Origin: Fen-1298 sp050015675
GTDB lineage: Bacteria > Bacteroidota > Ignavibacteria > UBA10030
NCBI GenBank assembly: GCA_050015675.1
Contig: JBEKAY010000015.1
Coordinates: 1 to 64,000 of the forward strand
Direction of reading: 5' to 3'
DNA length: 64,000 bases
Numbering within the stretch: position 1 is the stretch's first letter; every line of letters starts with the position of its first letter. Below the pieces are notes generated by a model. The model was not told the DNA's origin. It made no database searches and saw nothing but the letters and a program-made list of their open reading frames with translations. The position numbers and the translations under genes are program-made. Below, one piece after another: positions 25,001-32,644 of the stretch.

Positions 25001-26850
25001 ACAAAGTTATTTGCCAGAGCATTGCCTGCAAGGTCTTTAGCCTCGGTTGTAATCGTGGCTGTATATACGGTACTTGGTGCGAGATTACTTGCCGGTGCAA
25101 ATGTGGCGGTTGTGCCAATGTAAGACACAAAGCCGGAAACCGACGTTGTTCCTTGCTTTAAGGTAAACGTCGACGTGTGAATAGTTGAAGCATCCATTGT
25201 CTTGCTAAAGGTTGCAGCAATTTTCTGATTTAAAGCCACACCTATTGCGGCATTAACAGGGTCTGTAGAACTTACTGTGGGTGGAGTGACGGCTACTGCC
25301 GCGCCTGTTGTAAAGCTCCATACAAAGTTATTTGCCAGAGCATTCCCTGCAAGATCCTTAGCTCCGGCTGTAATCGTCATGCTATATGTCGAATTAGGTA
25401 CGAGGTTGCTTGCCGGTGAAAAAATTGCGGTTGTGCCGGAGTAAGACACAAAACCGGACACTGGCGTTATACCCTGTCTTAAAATAAATGTCGATGTTTG
25501 AATAGTTGTGGCATCCATTGTCTTACTAAAAGTAGCGGCAATTTTCTGGTTCAAAGCCACACCTGTTGCGGCATCAGCAGGGTCTGTAGAATTTATTGTT
25601 GGTGGAGTAACGACCGCTGCTGCGCCTGTTGTAAAGCTCCATTCAAAGTTATTTGCTAGAGCATTGCCCGCAAGATCCTTAGCCCCGGTTGTAATCGTGG
25701 CTGTATATAAGGTATTTGATGTGAGGTTGCTTGCCGGTGCAAAGGTGGCAGTTGTACCGATGTAGGATACAAATCCGGAAACTGATGTTGTGCCTTGCTT
25801 TAAGGTAAATGTCGATGTTTGAATAGTTGTGGCATCCATTGTCTTACTAAAAGTAGCGGCAATTTTCTGGTTCAAAGCCACACCTGCTGCGGTATTAACA
25901 GGATCTGTAGAACTTACTGAGGGTGGAGTAACGACCACCGCTGCGCCTGTTGTAAAACTCCATACATAGTTTTTTGCCATTACATTGCCCGCAAGATCCT
26001 TTGTTCCAGTTGTAATCATTGCTGTGTATCCGGTATTTGGTGCAAGATAGCTTGATGGTGCAAAAATTGCAGTCGTACCAGAGTAGGACACAGACCCGGG
26101 AATTGACGATGTACCCTGCCTCAAGGTAAATGTTGCCGAGGTAAAAGTTGAAGCATCCATAGCCACACTGAAGGTGGCGGCGATTTTCTGGTTTAAAGGC
26201 ACACCTGTTGCGGCATTAACAGGATCTGTAGAACTCACTGTGGGTAAAGTGACGATCGATGCATCGCCTGTTGTAAAGATCCATACATAGTTATTTGCAA
26301 GTGCATTACCGGCCAAGTCCTTAGCCCCAGTTGTAATTGTGCATTGATAGGTGAGATTCGGATCTAGACCGTTCGGCACTACAAAAAGTGCAGTCGTGTC
26401 AGAGTACAACACCGATCCTAAAACAGGGGTGTTGCCTTGCCATAAGTTAAACGTTACTGCCGTAATCGTATTCGGATCCATCGGTGTACTGAAAGTTGCC
26501 GAGATTATCTTAACAGTGGAGACGCTCGCCGGCCTGGTAACACCACTTGATTTGGACATAGTCGGGATTATTTTGACAGCGGCGGCGATAGCCGACTCGG
26601 TGGCATTACTTATCTTGTTAAGAGACACATTCGTCCCACCATTACCGGGAGATGTGCGAATCACCGTAGGTGCGATACAGACGTTTACAATTCCCGGGCC
26701 CTCTTCTTTACAGCCGACCATAAAAATGCCGAGGAGTAAAGCGGTGGTCAGTACCGCTGAAAGCGAGACGCCAAGGGATCTCCGAATCATTCGGGAGAAG
26801 TGCGTCCATCGGTTCAAAGCAGTTGATGGATTTGTTGATGAAGTGTTCAT
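22006..26850 (-). CDS. Giant surface lipoprotein: 8 Big_5 domains, 6 InlB-type repeats, C-terminal ice-binding domain
   Basis: This 1614-aa protein has a GAGGAAG RBS and a lipoprotein signal ending in MVGC-KEE. Residues about 60-950 hold eight Ig-like Big_5 domains of about 105 aa, recognisable by STDPVNAATGVALNQKIAATFS, TLKQGTTSVSGFVSY and KDLAGNALANN.VW.FTTG. Residues about 953-1390 hold six divergent InlB B-repeats (NGTVTKNPNQTSYNYGTNV, GYTFTGWSGDTT, NANKNITANFAV). Residues about 1392-1614 form a DUF3494 ice-binding-like domain (VDLGLASTYGILSSSAIT, VYGDVAMYPG, VLDGGGNADAVWIFQIGSSL, NILAGGDLTSAGNATI). There is no T9SS tail. It is probably a long outer-membrane-anchored stalk carrying a tip ice-binding or adhesin domain. 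Confidence 0.85.
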   Translation of the reverse strand: MNTSSTNPSTALNRWTHFSRMIRRSLGVSLSAVLTTALLLGIFMVGCKEEGPGIVNVCIAPTVIRTSPGNGGTNVSLNKISNATESAIAAAVKIIPTMSKSSGVTRPASVSTVKIISATFSTPMDPNTITAVTFNLWQGNTPVLGSVLYSDTTALFVVPNGLDPNLTYQCTITTGAKDLAGNALANNYVWIFTTGDASIVTLPTVSSTDPVNAATGVPLNQKIAATFSVAMDASTFTSATFTLRQGTSSIPGSVSYSGTTAIFAPSSYLAPNTGYTAMITTGTKDLAGNVMAKNYVWSFTTGAAVVVTPPSVSSTDPVNTAAGVALNQKIAATFSKTMDATTIQTSTFTLKQGTTSVSGFVSYIGTTATFAPASNLTSNTLYTATITTGAKDLAGNALANNFEWSFTTGAAAVVTPPTINSTDPADAATGVALNQKIAATFSKTMDATTIQTSTFILRQGITPVSGFVSYSGTTAIFSPASNLVPNSTYSMTITAGAKDLAGNALANNFVWSFTTGAAVAVTPPTVSSTDPVNAAIGVALNQKIAATFSKTMDASTIHTSTFTLKQGTTSVSGFVSYIGTTATFAPASNLAPSTVYTATITTEAKDLAGNALANNFVWNFTTGAAVVSTPPTVSSTDPVNAATGVPLNQKIAATFSKTMDASTFTTSTFTLTQGTTSVSGFVSYSGTTATFAPASNLAPNTVYTATITTSVKDLAGNALANNYVWSFTTGTAVAVTAPTVILTDPVNAAIGVVLSKQIVATFSKTMDASTIQTSTFILMQGTTPISGFVSYSGTIAKFTPASNLAPNTVYTATITTSVKDLAGNALANNYVWSFTTGAAVALTPPTVISTDPTNGATCVALNKQIAATFSMPMNASTITTATFTLMETQGTTFVSGTVSYVGTTATFTPLSNLKPNTTYIATITTGVQDSSSCCCNPMASNYAWSFTTVAPYTIRISSNPTAGGTTSGVGFTNGVGTFNSCSSVTVTAAPNTGYTFTNWTEGVTVVTTNPSYTFTVSGDRTLVANFEIIKYTLSASGLHGTVILNPAAGPYSYGTSVTLTAVPDVGYHFVSWSGDTVGKSAATSPMSVTMIANRIITANFAVNTYTLTTTAVNGTVTKNPNQTTYNYGSNVILTATASPGYTFTGWSGDTTSLINPLTVTMNANKNITANFAITTYTLTITSVNGTVTKNPNQTSYNIGTNVTLTATPSLGYTFTGWSGDTTSSINPLIVTMNANKNITANFAVGTYTLTITSVNGTVAKNPNQTSYNYGTNVTLTATPNTGYTFTGWSGDTTSLTNPLTVTMNKNKNITANFTVLQYTVTLSSNPVAGGTTSSGGGTFNAGTSVTITATPNAGYAFTNWIENGNPVSTNASYTFIINGNRTFIANFTSTLAPGAVDLGLASTYGILSSSAITDASGASQVYGDVAMYPGNANGLLPSQVHGAIHIADGVAQSVYTDLTTAYHFAKNLAPGTTVPDGQDLGTLIVGVNAPGHLPPGTYTSSSTLLINTPVVLDGGGNADAVWIFQIGSSLTTFSGAPGGNVTLTGSAQQKNVFFVPTAAASIGSGTTFYGNILAGGDLTSAGNATIFGRLLAGAIGASTLALNGAASTITVPGP

Positions 26851-26921
26851 GGCTTCCTCTTTAATAAGTTAATGGATGAATAATTTTTTTATAATTAGGA
26901 TTGTACATATCTTCACGATAC

Positions 26922-27227
26922 TTATCGTCTCTTCGATGATGTTTTGGTTTTCACCGATTTGCGGATCGACTTTTTCTTGTTCGACGATTTTTGTGCTTTC
27001 AAGAGATTGGCATTGGACTTTTTCAAGTGTTCGTATTTTTTTTTGAACTCAACAACTTGTTGCATAGCTTCTTCTTTGGCGACACCATATTTCTCCTGGA
27101 GAATTCCCACAAGCTGTTCGTGCTTCCCCGCGACGGCAGCAAGCTCGTCGTTCATCATTTTTCCCCAATGGCTCACGGCTTTTCCCCTCCGTTGTTTCCA
27201 TTGACCTTCAACTCGATCCCAGTTCAT
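26922..27227 (-). CDS. CsbD-like protein with Lys/Ser-rich tail
   Basis: This 101-aa protein starts MNWDRVEGQWKQRRGKAVSHWGKM and continues DELAAVAGKHEQLVGILQEKYG, the CsbD pattern. A basic, low-complexity tail (SSNKKKSIRKSVKTKTSSKRR) would suit nucleic-acid or membrane association. CsbD proteins are general-stress markers. The composite promoter copy B (27316-27379) is 88 nt upstream. Confidence 0.85.
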   Translation of the reverse strand: MNWDRVEGQWKQRRGKAVSHWGKMMNDELAAVAGKHEQLVGILQEKYGVAKEEAMQQVVEFKKKYEHLKKSNANLLKAQKSSNKKKSIRKSVKTKTSSKRR

Positions 27228-27315
27228 ATTGCAAGTTCCTTTCCTTTCAAGTGTTCATCGGTAAAAGTTCTATGCGGTCGATGAAGAGATGAAAACCTTC
27301 CCTGAACCGTGAACA

Positions 27316-27379
27316 AGTATACAGAGGGCTGCGCTGAGAAGTAATAGCCCGAAAGGATGAAAAAGTAGCTAATCCCTTT
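27316..27379 (-). promoter_or_regulatory. Composite promoter/operator, copy B (upstream of the CsbD-like gene)
   Basis: In gene sense: AAAGGGATTAGCTACT, TTTTCATCC, TTTCGGGCTATT, exactly 21 nt, then TATACT (27321-27316). The first transcribed bases contain TTTTCATCTCTTCATCGACCG, shared at the same distance with copy D. Confidence 0.78.
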
Positions 27380-27711
27380 AAGAGCCTGAACAAGACATGG
27401 CACATTGAATGTGGTCGAATTGTCTTGATAAGAAGGACAAAAAGAAACGCCCGGCATTGATGAAAAAGGAATTAATCCTTTTGAGAAGAATCTCAAGAAT
27501 TCATGGCAGATTAAATGCGATCAAATTATTTTGATCAGAAAGATAAAAAGAAATGCTCTGAGTTAAGAGTAACTACTTACATCATTTTTCATTCGTTGAA
27601 CTCTTAACGGAGTTCTACATTTCTGTTTCGTCTATAACTACAAACATACTACTTCTATGGAGTCATATCGAAGACATTCTTCATAGTATCGATCCCGTAG
27701 GCATGTCTGCC

Positions 27712-27759
27712 GCAGGCTCGCCTAAGCACGAAGTGCGTCGGCGAGCACGCAGGGCCTGC
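27712..27759. repeat. GC-rich nested hairpin
   Basis: GCAGG...CCTGC encloses GCTCGCC...GGCGAGC, which encloses GCAC/GTGC around GAA. The three nested stems stand out from the AT-rich surroundings. Flanking AACTACAAACAT (from about 27641) and ACATTTGTAGTT (from about 27760) form a further outer inverted repeat, giving a MITE- or REP-like look. Confidence 0.55.
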
Positions 27760-27906
27760 ACATTTGTAGTTCTGAAAAACCAAGATCATTCAGAACTCCA
27801 GAGGAGTTCCACGGAAAAAAATGCGATGTGTCGTTACGAAAAAAAATGCCGAGTAAAACGAAGGGATGCTTTGTTGTATGGGACTTTTCTTTTTAGAATA
27901 CGAATG

Positions 27907-27989
27907 CCGTTTCCATTAAACAATATTGTGTCTTAGAAAATACGATCACAGATGGAAACGAGCATCCCGCTTGTTACACGAGCGGGGCC
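27907..27989 (+). repeat. 83-bp repeat, copy 1 (left of the response regulator)
   Basis: It starts CCGTTTCCATT, continues with ATATTGTGT, ATCACAGATGGAAACGAGC and ATCCCGCTTG, and ends at GAGCGGGGCC. It aligns without gaps to 29151-29233. CGTTTCCAT/ATGGAAACG is an inverted repeat, and CCCGCT/AGCGGG plus a T-run at the right end resembles a plus-strand terminator. Confidence 0.65.
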
Positions 27990-28093
27990 TTTTTACATAG
28001 TCTATAGATAAAAGGACACAAGAAAATTTATTAGAAGCGGCAGAAGGAAGTAAAATTTCTTATTGACTGATGTTACGCAAAAGAAAAACAACT

Positions 28094-28169
28094 GTCATTC
28101 CCGAATGCTGTAATCGGGAATCTTGAGTATAAAAAATGAAGATTCCCACTAAAAACGAGTGGGAATGAC
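28094..28169. repeat. REP-like palindrome, copy 2
   Basis: GTCATTCCCGAATG...ATCGGGAATCTT and AAGATTCCCACT...AGTGGGAATGAC form nested inverted repeats. The termini match those of the 14176 copy. Confidence 0.7.
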
Positions 28170-28260
28170 AAAAAAACAGAAACAACATTGCTTGTCTCTT
28201 TCGTTACAAAATATTTTGCATAATGTGAGTTATTGGGGTTTTTGTACTACGCAATAATAA

Positions 28261-28911
28261 TTAATTGTTCTCGTCGTGGGTAAACTTTGCTATCTGCAGG
28301 CGTGTGTGCAGCGCTAATTTTTCCATGATGTTATGCACATGGCTTTTCACCGTGTGGGTAGCGATGTTGAGTTGCTGAGCAATTTCTTTGTTGCTGAGAC
28401 TATCGGCAATAAGCGCGGTTATTTCTCGTTCGCGTTTCGTCATACGGACTGCGTTGGTTGCCTTTCCTTTTCCTTCTTTGATTGCGCGCTCAATAATATA
28501 AGAAAAAAGGGAACCTGTCAGCGGCGGTGGAAGCACTTTAATCCCTTGCGAGACCGATCGTATTGTTCCGAGAAATTCCTTTACTGTCGCGGTTTTCAAA
28601 ATGAAACCCAATGCCCCAGCCTCCACAAACTCAACAATGTCCGATTGTGTTGGTACAAAACCCATTCCTATCACTTTTACTTCAGGAATGTTCTTCCTTA
28701 TTGAGTCTACAACAGAAGACTCTTTGAAACTTTTTAAGCCAAGGTCCATAAGAATTATATGAGGTTTTTTTTGGTTTGTTTTCAGCAAAATCTCATTACC
28801 GCTTCCTATGGAAGCCACCACATGCATATCTGCCTGTTCATTGAGCATAGTAGTAATACCATCGCGCAAAACGCGATTATCTTCAATGATCATTATTCGG
28901 ATTTTTTTCAT
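28261..28911 (-). CDS. NarL/FixJ-type response regulator
   Basis: This 216-aa protein has an N-terminal receiver domain with the acidic pair Glu10-Asp11 (IIEDN), phospho-acceptor Asp56 (IILMDLGLK) and a conserved Lys (GFILKTA). A LuxR-type HTH (about 150-212: MTKREREITALIADSLSNKEIAQQL, HTVKSHVHNIMEKL) follows. It should bind DNA when phosphorylated. No histidine kinase is adjacent, so its partner is unknown; it is an orphan flanked by repeats at 27907 and 29151. The gene begins after a weak RBS. Confidence 0.9.
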   Translation of the reverse strand: MKKIRIMIIEDNRVLRDGITTMLNEQADMHVVASIGSGNEILLKTNQKKPHIILMDLGLKSFKESSVVDSIRKNIPEVKVIGMGFVPTQSDIVEFVEAGALGFILKTATVKEFLGTIRSVSQGIKVLPPPLTGSLFSYIIERAIKEGKGKATNAVRMTKREREITALIADSLSNKEIAQQLNIATHTVKSHVHNIMEKLALHTRLQIAKFTHDENN

Positions 28912-29363
28912 TAGTTAGATAGTGTTTCTTACCGGCATTCGCCTAGTGTAAACTGCGAGCTTCATTGCTCCGTCACTCCGATTTCTATAGTGGGTCTTTC
29001 TTCTCTACTCAACATTACACCGAGTGACACTTGAAAATAACAACTGTAACATAAAAAAGCAAGATATAAATAAACCCATAATATGGTCAAGTACAGCCTT
29101 ATGCAGGAATAGCTCTGCTGGTTTCACATTTGACTTAACTTCAACTTGTACCGTTTCCATTCTATAGTATTGTGTTTTCGAGAATGCAATCACAAATGGA
29201 AACGAGCATCCCGCTCGTTATATGAGCGCGACATTCTTGTATAGGTTGTGATAGAAACCTCAAGATTTTTTTGGGAAGAGGTACTAGTATAGATAGGCTT
29301 CCGTTTGACGTTGCTTTGTAGGGACACACAGCAGTGCGTTCCTACTCTGAGTGCGATTGGAGT
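28912..29363. other. Intergenic region with no gene seen
   Basis: About 450 bp between the response regulator and the J-protein gene. The only structured content is the 83-bp repeat copy 2 (29151-29233). A 62-codon minus-strand ORF (29005-29193) lacks RBS and overlaps the repeat, so I do not call it. Confidence 0.45.
29151..29233 (+). repeat. 83-bp repeat, copy 2 (right of the response regulator)
   Basis: It aligns ungapped to 27907-27989: CCGTTTCCATT, GTATTGTGTTTT, AATCACAAATGGAAACGAGC, ATCCCGCTCG, GAGCGCG. The terminator-like T-run of copy 1 is not kept. Confidence 0.65.
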
Positions 29364-30317
29364 TTATTTCCGTAGTGCCGATAATTTCCCGAACAATTCG
29401 ATTTCTTGCTCGCTGAGATGATCGGGGAGCTGGATTATAATAGTGACATACAGATTCCCGAATTCGTTTTTTGTGCCATACACCGGCATTCCGAGACCCA
29501 GAAGTCTCAGCATCTTGCCATTAGGTGTTTCTTTGGGAATATCTACATTGACCGTGTCCTTCAAGGTTTTGACCCGCGCCTTGCCGCCGAGCACGGCAGT
29601 ATACAAGTTGACCGGCCTCTCGCAGTAAAGATCATTTCCTTTACGCTGAAATTCCGGATGCGCTGCGACTTTGATTGTGATGTAAAGATCGCCGTTTGGA
29701 CCGCCGTTTAATCCGTCTCCCCCTTTGCCTGCAATTCTCAGCGTCTGCTGGTCTGCGACGCCTCGTTTGATCGTCACCTTAATCGTCTGATCATTGAGCT
29801 TGATGAGCCGCGTCGTTCCATGATAAGCTTCTTCCAGCGAAAGTGTTGTCTCTGTTGTAAGGTCATCGCCTTTGACAACAACGTTCCGTCTTCCTCGTCG
29901 CTGACCACCACTATGTTGTCCAAAGAGCATTTCAAAAAGATCACCGACGCCTTCCTCGTTAAACCTCGCGCTGAACTCTTCTTGACTCATGGTATGCGCC
30001 CGCCCGCCGTCTGTGTGGCGGGTTTGTCCACCGCGATCGCTTGCATACTTCGACCAATCAAATCCTCCGGGCTGCGCTCCGGCTGCCTCGTACTGTTTCC
30101 AATCTGTACCGAACTGGTCGTACTTTTTTCGTTTCACCGGATCACTGAGGACTTCGTTAGCCTCGTTGATTTCCTTAAACTTCTCCTCGGCTGTTTTATC
30201 CCCTTTGGTTTTGTCAGGGTGATATTTGTTGGCAAGCTTTCGATACGCTTTCTTTATTTCCGCAGATGTTGCTGTCTTTGCAACACCCAAATCTTTGTAG
30301 TAATCTTTATAGGTCAT
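29364..30317 (-). CDS. CbpA-type DnaJ co-chaperone
   Basis: This 317-aa protein has an N-terminal J domain (4-69) with the HPD motif (YHPDKTKGDKTAEEKFKEINEA), a Gly-rich linker and two C-terminal substrate-binding domains (from about 150: LTTETTLSLEEAYHGTTR, GDLYITIKVAAHPEFQRKGNDLY, LGGKARVKTLKDTVNVDIP). The Cys-rich zinc domain of DnaJ is absent, so this is the CbpA/type II class. It stimulates the ATPase of DnaK. A grpE gene is 7 kb away (37379); no dnaK is in the window. Confidence 0.9.
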   Translation of the reverse strand: MTYKDYYKDLGVAKTATSAEIKKAYRKLANKYHPDKTKGDKTAEEKFKEINEANEVLSDPVKRKKYDQFGTDWKQYEAAGAQPGGFDWSKYASDRGGQTRHTDGGRAHTMSQEEFSARFNEEGVGDLFEMLFGQHSGGQRRGRRNVVVKGDDLTTETTLSLEEAYHGTTRLIKLNDQTIKVTIKRGVADQQTLRIAGKGGDGLNGGPNGDLYITIKVAAHPEFQRKGNDLYCERPVNLYTAVLGGKARVKTLKDTVNVDIPKETPNGKMLRLLGLGMPVYGTKNEFGNLYVTIIIQLPDHLSEQEIELFGKLSALRK

Positions 30318-30380
30318 AGACTTATCTTTTAGTAATCATTCCTAGGCACTATATATAGAGGAGAGTTATTATCCGGCAAC

Positions 30381-30740
30381 TCATACTTGCGCTTTTAACG
30401 CGCTCCGTTCTATAAGATCTAACCCCACCAACACCCGCTCTGTATTAGAAAGATCACCAATGATATTCCTCACCGGCAAAGGAGATTTACGCACTAACGT
30501 CGGGATGGCAAGAATCTGGTCATCACGAGCAATCTGTGGTTTTTTTAAAAGATCAATCACTTTTATTTGGTATTTGCCCTTCAATTGTTCTTCACAAATT
30601 AATTTGAGATTGTTGAAGGCGGTGACGGATTTCGGAGTCTGCCCGGCAACATACAAACGTAAGACCCATTTGTCGCTTCTTGCTTTATCTGGCTGTTCTT
30701 TTCGCCGGCTGGTTTTCGATTTTTCATGTTTGATGTTCAC
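30381..30740 (-). CDS. kaiB: KaiB-like protein
   Basis: This 119-aa protein starts at a GTG (30740) with an AAGGAAC site, giving a basic 22-residue lead before the KaiB core: WVLRLYVAGQTPKSVTAFNNLKLICEEQL, YQIKVIDLLKKPQIARDDQILAIPTLVRKSPLPVRNIIGDLS. In cyanobacteria KaiB binds the KaiC CI ring in a fold-switched state. Here it lies 19 bp downstream of kaiC. No kaiA is present, so this is a non-cyanobacterial KaiBC system. Confidence 0.9.
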   Translation of the reverse strand: MNIKHEKSKTSRRKEQPDKARSDKWVLRLYVAGQTPKSVTAFNNLKLICEEQLKGKYQIKVIDLLKKPQIARDDQILAIPTLVRKSPLPVRNIIGDLSNTERVLVGLDLIERSALKAQV

Positions 30741-30759
30741 AGCAAGTTCCTTTAAACTT

Positions 30760-32496
30760 TTATTTTATTCTTGTTTGTGCCGGTTTTTTTATATACACAT
30801 CACTTCTTCGACTCTTAGCCATTTTTACCTTGTCTTCAATGAAACGTTCATTCCTTGTTTTTTCAATCCCGATAACTTTGAGCGCTTCTGATTCTTCAGC
30901 TTCAAATTCAGAGCGCAGCACAACAATCTGTGCTTCCATTGCTTCGCGCTTACGCTCTAATCCAAATTGTTTACGTCCGATTTCTTGCTGACGCAATAAT
31001 TGTTCTGCTTCATCTTTCGTCTCTTGTGATAATCGAGCCGAGCCTGTCAAGACACCGTCCGCGCCAACATAGACATCAAGCAGTTCGATGCCGTGATCTG
31101 TCAGCCTAAACTCGCGAATCTGATTGGAGTGCGCCATACCGCGCGATTTAAGCACATATAATCCTCTGTTACGTTCACCTCCAATTTCAATATCACGCAG
31201 AAGCAGCCATGTATCTATCAAGGATGAGATGTACACATCGGTAATTTCCATAGCATCGCCGGAAGAAGTGAGACTTGTGAAGAATGCGGTGATCCGCTTC
31301 ATCTTCAAAAAATCTACAAGACGCAGTAACATTGTTTTAACATCAGTTTGGTTCTCTCCCATCACAAATGCATTAATAGGGTCGAGGATAACGACGTTAG
31401 GGTTAAATTTATTGATCAATTTGATACTCGTCGTCAGGTGAGTTTCCAAGCCATAGAGTGTCGGGCGTGTTGCATGAAACTGAAGCAACCCTTTTTTTAC
31501 GCATGGTTCCAAATTTATTCCAATGGAACGCATATTGCGCACAAGCTGACTGGGGGATTCTTCGAACGTAAAATAGAGAACGCGTTCTCCCCTTTTGCAT
31601 GCCGCTTCAACAAATTGCGCGGCAATGCTCGTCTTACCCGTACCGGCGGTGCCTGAAACAAGCACTGTACTACCGCGAAAGTAACCTTTATCGGAGAGCA
31701 TTGTGTCAAGACGCGGAATACCGGTGGAAATTCTCTCGTTGGATGAAGAATAATTTAATCCCAGGGAAGTGACAGGCAGAACAGAAAAACCATCTTCATC
31801 GATAAGGAAAGGATACTCGTTCGTACCGTGCGTTGAACCGCGATATTTGACAATACGCAGCCGTCGTATAGATGATTGATCGTTCACGCGATGATCGAGC
31901 AGGAGGACACAATCGGAGACATACTCTTCTAACCCTTGACGCGTTAAGGAACCTTCGCCTCGCTCTGCGGTAATGATTGTTGTTACGCCTTTCCTTTTCA
32001 GCCAGCGCAATAATCGTTGCAGTTCAGCACGCAGTATATGAATATTTGGCAAACCTGAAAAGAGTGATTCTATGGTATCCAGCACAACACGCTTAGCGCC
32101 GATGCTCTCAATTGCGTGATGGATCCTGATAAACAAACCTTCCAAATCGTATTCACCGCTTTGTTCGATTTCACTCCGATCAATGTGAATGTGCTCAAGC
32201 CAAATCTTTTTGCGCTCTAAAAGGCTGTCCAAATCGAACCCCAACGAAGCAACGTTTGCTGCGAGTTCTTTCTCTGTTTCCTCGAACGACACAAAGACCC
32301 CCGGTTCATTGTACTGTGTTGCCCCGCGGACGAGAAACTCCATAGCAAAGAGGGTCTTTCCACAACCCGCGCCTCCGCACACAAGCGTCGGCCTGCCTTT
32401 TGGTAATCCCCCGCCCGTGATTTCATCCAATCCTTGAATACTTGTCGGAGATTTTGGAAGAAAATTACGATGAGGTTGTGCTTCACTTTTCTTCAT
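30760..32496 (-). CDS. kaiC: KaiC-like double-domain ATPase
   Basis: This 578-aa protein carries two RecA-like KaiC domains. CI (about 15-250) has Walker A GGAGCGKT (41-48) and the catalytic Glu pair Glu72-Glu73 (FVSFEET). CII (about 255-495) has Walker A SGTAGTGKT and the Glu pair in YFTFEES. At the position of the cyanobacterial Ser431/Thr432 phosphosites it reads ITDVYISSLIDT, so Ser-Ser could be autophosphorylated. The C-terminal 85 residues are a charged coiled coil instead of the KaiA-binding tail. An AGAGGT RBS precedes the ATG. It is co-transcribed with kaiB and probably acts in stress or timing responses without KaiA. Confidence 0.92.
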   Translation of the reverse strand: MKKSEAQPHRNFLPKSPTSIQGLDEITGGGLPKGRPTLVCGGAGCGKTLFAMEFLVRGATQYNEPGVFVSFEETEKELAANVASLGFDLDSLLERKKIWLEHIHIDRSEIEQSGEYDLEGLFIRIHHAIESIGAKRVVLDTIESLFSGLPNIHILRAELQRLLRWLKRKGVTTIITAERGEGSLTRQGLEEYVSDCVLLLDHRVNDQSSIRRLRIVKYRGSTHGTNEYPFLIDEDGFSVLPVTSLGLNYSSSNERISTGIPRLDTMLSDKGYFRGSTVLVSGTAGTGKTSIAAQFVEAACKRGERVLYFTFEESPSQLVRNMRSIGINLEPCVKKGLLQFHATRPTLYGLETHLTTSIKLINKFNPNVVILDPINAFVMGENQTDVKTMLLRLVDFLKMKRITAFFTSLTSSGDAMEITDVYISSLIDTWLLLRDIEIGGERNRGLYVLKSRGMAHSNQIREFRLTDHGIELLDVYVGADGVLTGSARLSQETKDEAEQLLRQQEIGRKQFGLERKREAMEAQIVVLRSEFEAEESEALKVIGIEKTRNERFIEDKVKMAKSRRSDVYIKKPAQTRIK

Positions 32497-32644
32497 GATA
32501 TTTTACCTCTGGATATATTTTGTTTTTCTTATTAAAACTCTGTTTCAAATTACATTTTTATGAAACGATGTCGTGTAAAAAGTATTTACACTGGGACATC
32601 ACGAACAAATTCGTGACGCTGATCATTCAAAACAATTCATTTTC

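Larger units (their letters stand above)
27228..28260. other. Long intergenic region rich in palindromes
   Basis: About 1 kb without a convincing gene. It holds promoter copy B (27316), a possible degenerate second copy (GGATTAATTCC then TTTTTCATC in minus sense near 27458-27480), an inverted repeat GTTAAGAG/CTCTTAAC (27562-27608), a GC-rich nested hairpin (27712-27759), an 83-bp repeat (27907) and a REP-like element (28094). Small ORFs here lack RBS and protein-like composition. Confidence 0.5.

Noticed and set aside
22823..26872. Many plus-strand ORFs and short regular repeats resembling an array
   Set aside because: They are antisense to the Ig-like and InlB-type repeats of the giant surface protein. 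Repeat spacing (about 213 and 318 bp) and coding content exclude a CRISPR array.
27455..27485. Possible second promoter copy next to copy B (GGATTAATTCC, TTTTTCATC)
   Set aside because: The proximal GGCTATT box and the TATACT box at the fixed distance are absent; it may be a decayed copy but is not counted.
27224..27496. 90-codon minus-strand ORF
   Set aside because: It lies over promoter copy B, which is conserved at DNA level in six places; the protein has no recognisable features.
27703..27936. 77-codon plus-strand ORF
   Set aside because: It runs through the GC-rich nested hairpin and the 83-bp repeat, has no RBS and an unnatural Arg/Cys-rich product.
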